6,390 nucleotides of DNA from NCBI GenBank assembly GCA_009924535.1, contig RFRI01000086.1:1-6390 (forward strand). Direction: 5' to 3'. Shown here in pieces: positions 6,202 through 6,390 of this stretch. The notes beneath the pieces were generated by a model. The model worked only from the letters and a program-made list of their open reading frames with translations, was not told the origin of the DNA and ran no database searches. Made by a program: the position numbers and the translations under genes. Source of the stretch: Verrucomicrobiota bacterium (lineage in GTDB: Bacteria; Verrucomicrobiota; Verrucomicrobiia; Opitutales; UBA953). How positions within the stretch are numbered: position 1 is the stretch's first letter; each line of letters begins with the position of its first letter.

Positions 6202-6390
6202 TTCGACGGTGAAGGGTTGGGCAGGAACTTGGCGATCTCGGCGGCGACGGAGGCGAGGTTGGCGGACTGTGTCTGTGCGAACGCGGTCGGTGTGCGTTCG
6301 TTGAGCGGGCGGGACTGCGTGATAGTCTTGGCGGCCAGCAGGGTGCCATCGGACTGCTCGAGGCGGAAGGTGACCTGCAGGCTGGCCGTA
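6198..6390 (-). CDS. C-terminal end of a putative ABC-transport auxiliary lipoprotein (PqiC-like), 5' part outside the window
   Basis: From base 6389 a minus-strand frame reads 63 codons to a TGA at 6198-6200 and starts outside the window. The visible sequence has a beta strand pattern ASLQVTFRLEQSDGTLLAAK (residues 2-21 of the fragment), a polar loop and a final amphipathic helix ending A-A-E-I-A-K-F-L-P-N. This order, a strand with V-x-F-x-L, then x-D/S-G-x-L-L-A, then a helix with many Ala and a closing E-I-x-x-F/W-L, is typical of the end of periplasmic lipoproteins that accompany Mla/Pqi-type lipid ABC transporters. If so, genes for an ATPase, permease and MCE-domain (MlaD-like) protein may lie just beyond the right edge. 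The frame's codon choice and the ATGA junction make the gene itself secure; the family call is tentative, since the lipobox end is not present. Confidence 0.6.
   Translation of the reverse strand, partial: TASLQVTFRLEQSDGTLLAAKTITQSRPLNERTPTAFAQTQSANLASVAAEIAKFLPNPSPSK

Noticed and set aside
1..6390. CRISPR arrays, insertion sequences, tRNA genes, phage or defence genes
   Set aside because: I saw no spaced direct repeats, terminal inverted repeats, cloverleaf-like stems or transposase/integrase motifs. Base composition is uniform, and nothing suggests recent transfer.

Overview
The window is GC-rich DNA, clearly above 60% G+C by eye, and densely coded. It comes from a bacterium that probably has a Gram-negative envelope: it carries an AmpG-like permease and the tail of what looks like an ABC-transport auxiliary lipoprotein. 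Most starts lack a good Shine-Dalgarno sequence. Together with the DUF5069-type protein and the large two-domain M16 peptidase, this fits Verrucomicrobiota (Opitutales-like) or a relative. That placement is inference, because no rRNA or marker gene is complete here.

Layout. Bases 1-67 (minus) hold the first 22 codons of a gene that looks like prfB (release factor 2). Bases 68-238 are a short divergent intergenic region. Bases 239-2791 (plus) encode an 850-residue double-domain M16B zinc peptidase. From 2792 to the right edge everything is on the minus strand. In transcription order, from the right edge, it reads: tail of a putative ABC-transport auxiliary lipoprotein (6198-6390), DUF5069-type protein (5728-6201), degenerate SpoU/TrmH-like RNA methyltransferase homologue (4904-5731), unrecognised 278-residue protein (4061-4897) and AmpG-like MFS permease (2792-4057).

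The five minus-strand genes form one tight cluster: an ATGA overlap, a GTGA overlap, then gaps of 6 and 3 bases. They are almost certainly co-transcribed, with the promoter outside the window on the right. The last gene ends exactly where the convergent peptidase gene ends; the two stop codons together make the palindrome TGATCA, so there is no intergenic space for a terminator.

No tRNA, rRNA, CRISPR array, insertion sequence or obvious repeat was seen. The most interesting points are the prfB-like start with TGG where the frameshift TGA normally lies, the split of catalytic motifs between the two halves of the M16 protein, the SpoU-like protein that has lost most of its signature residues, and the unknown protein embedded in the cluster.
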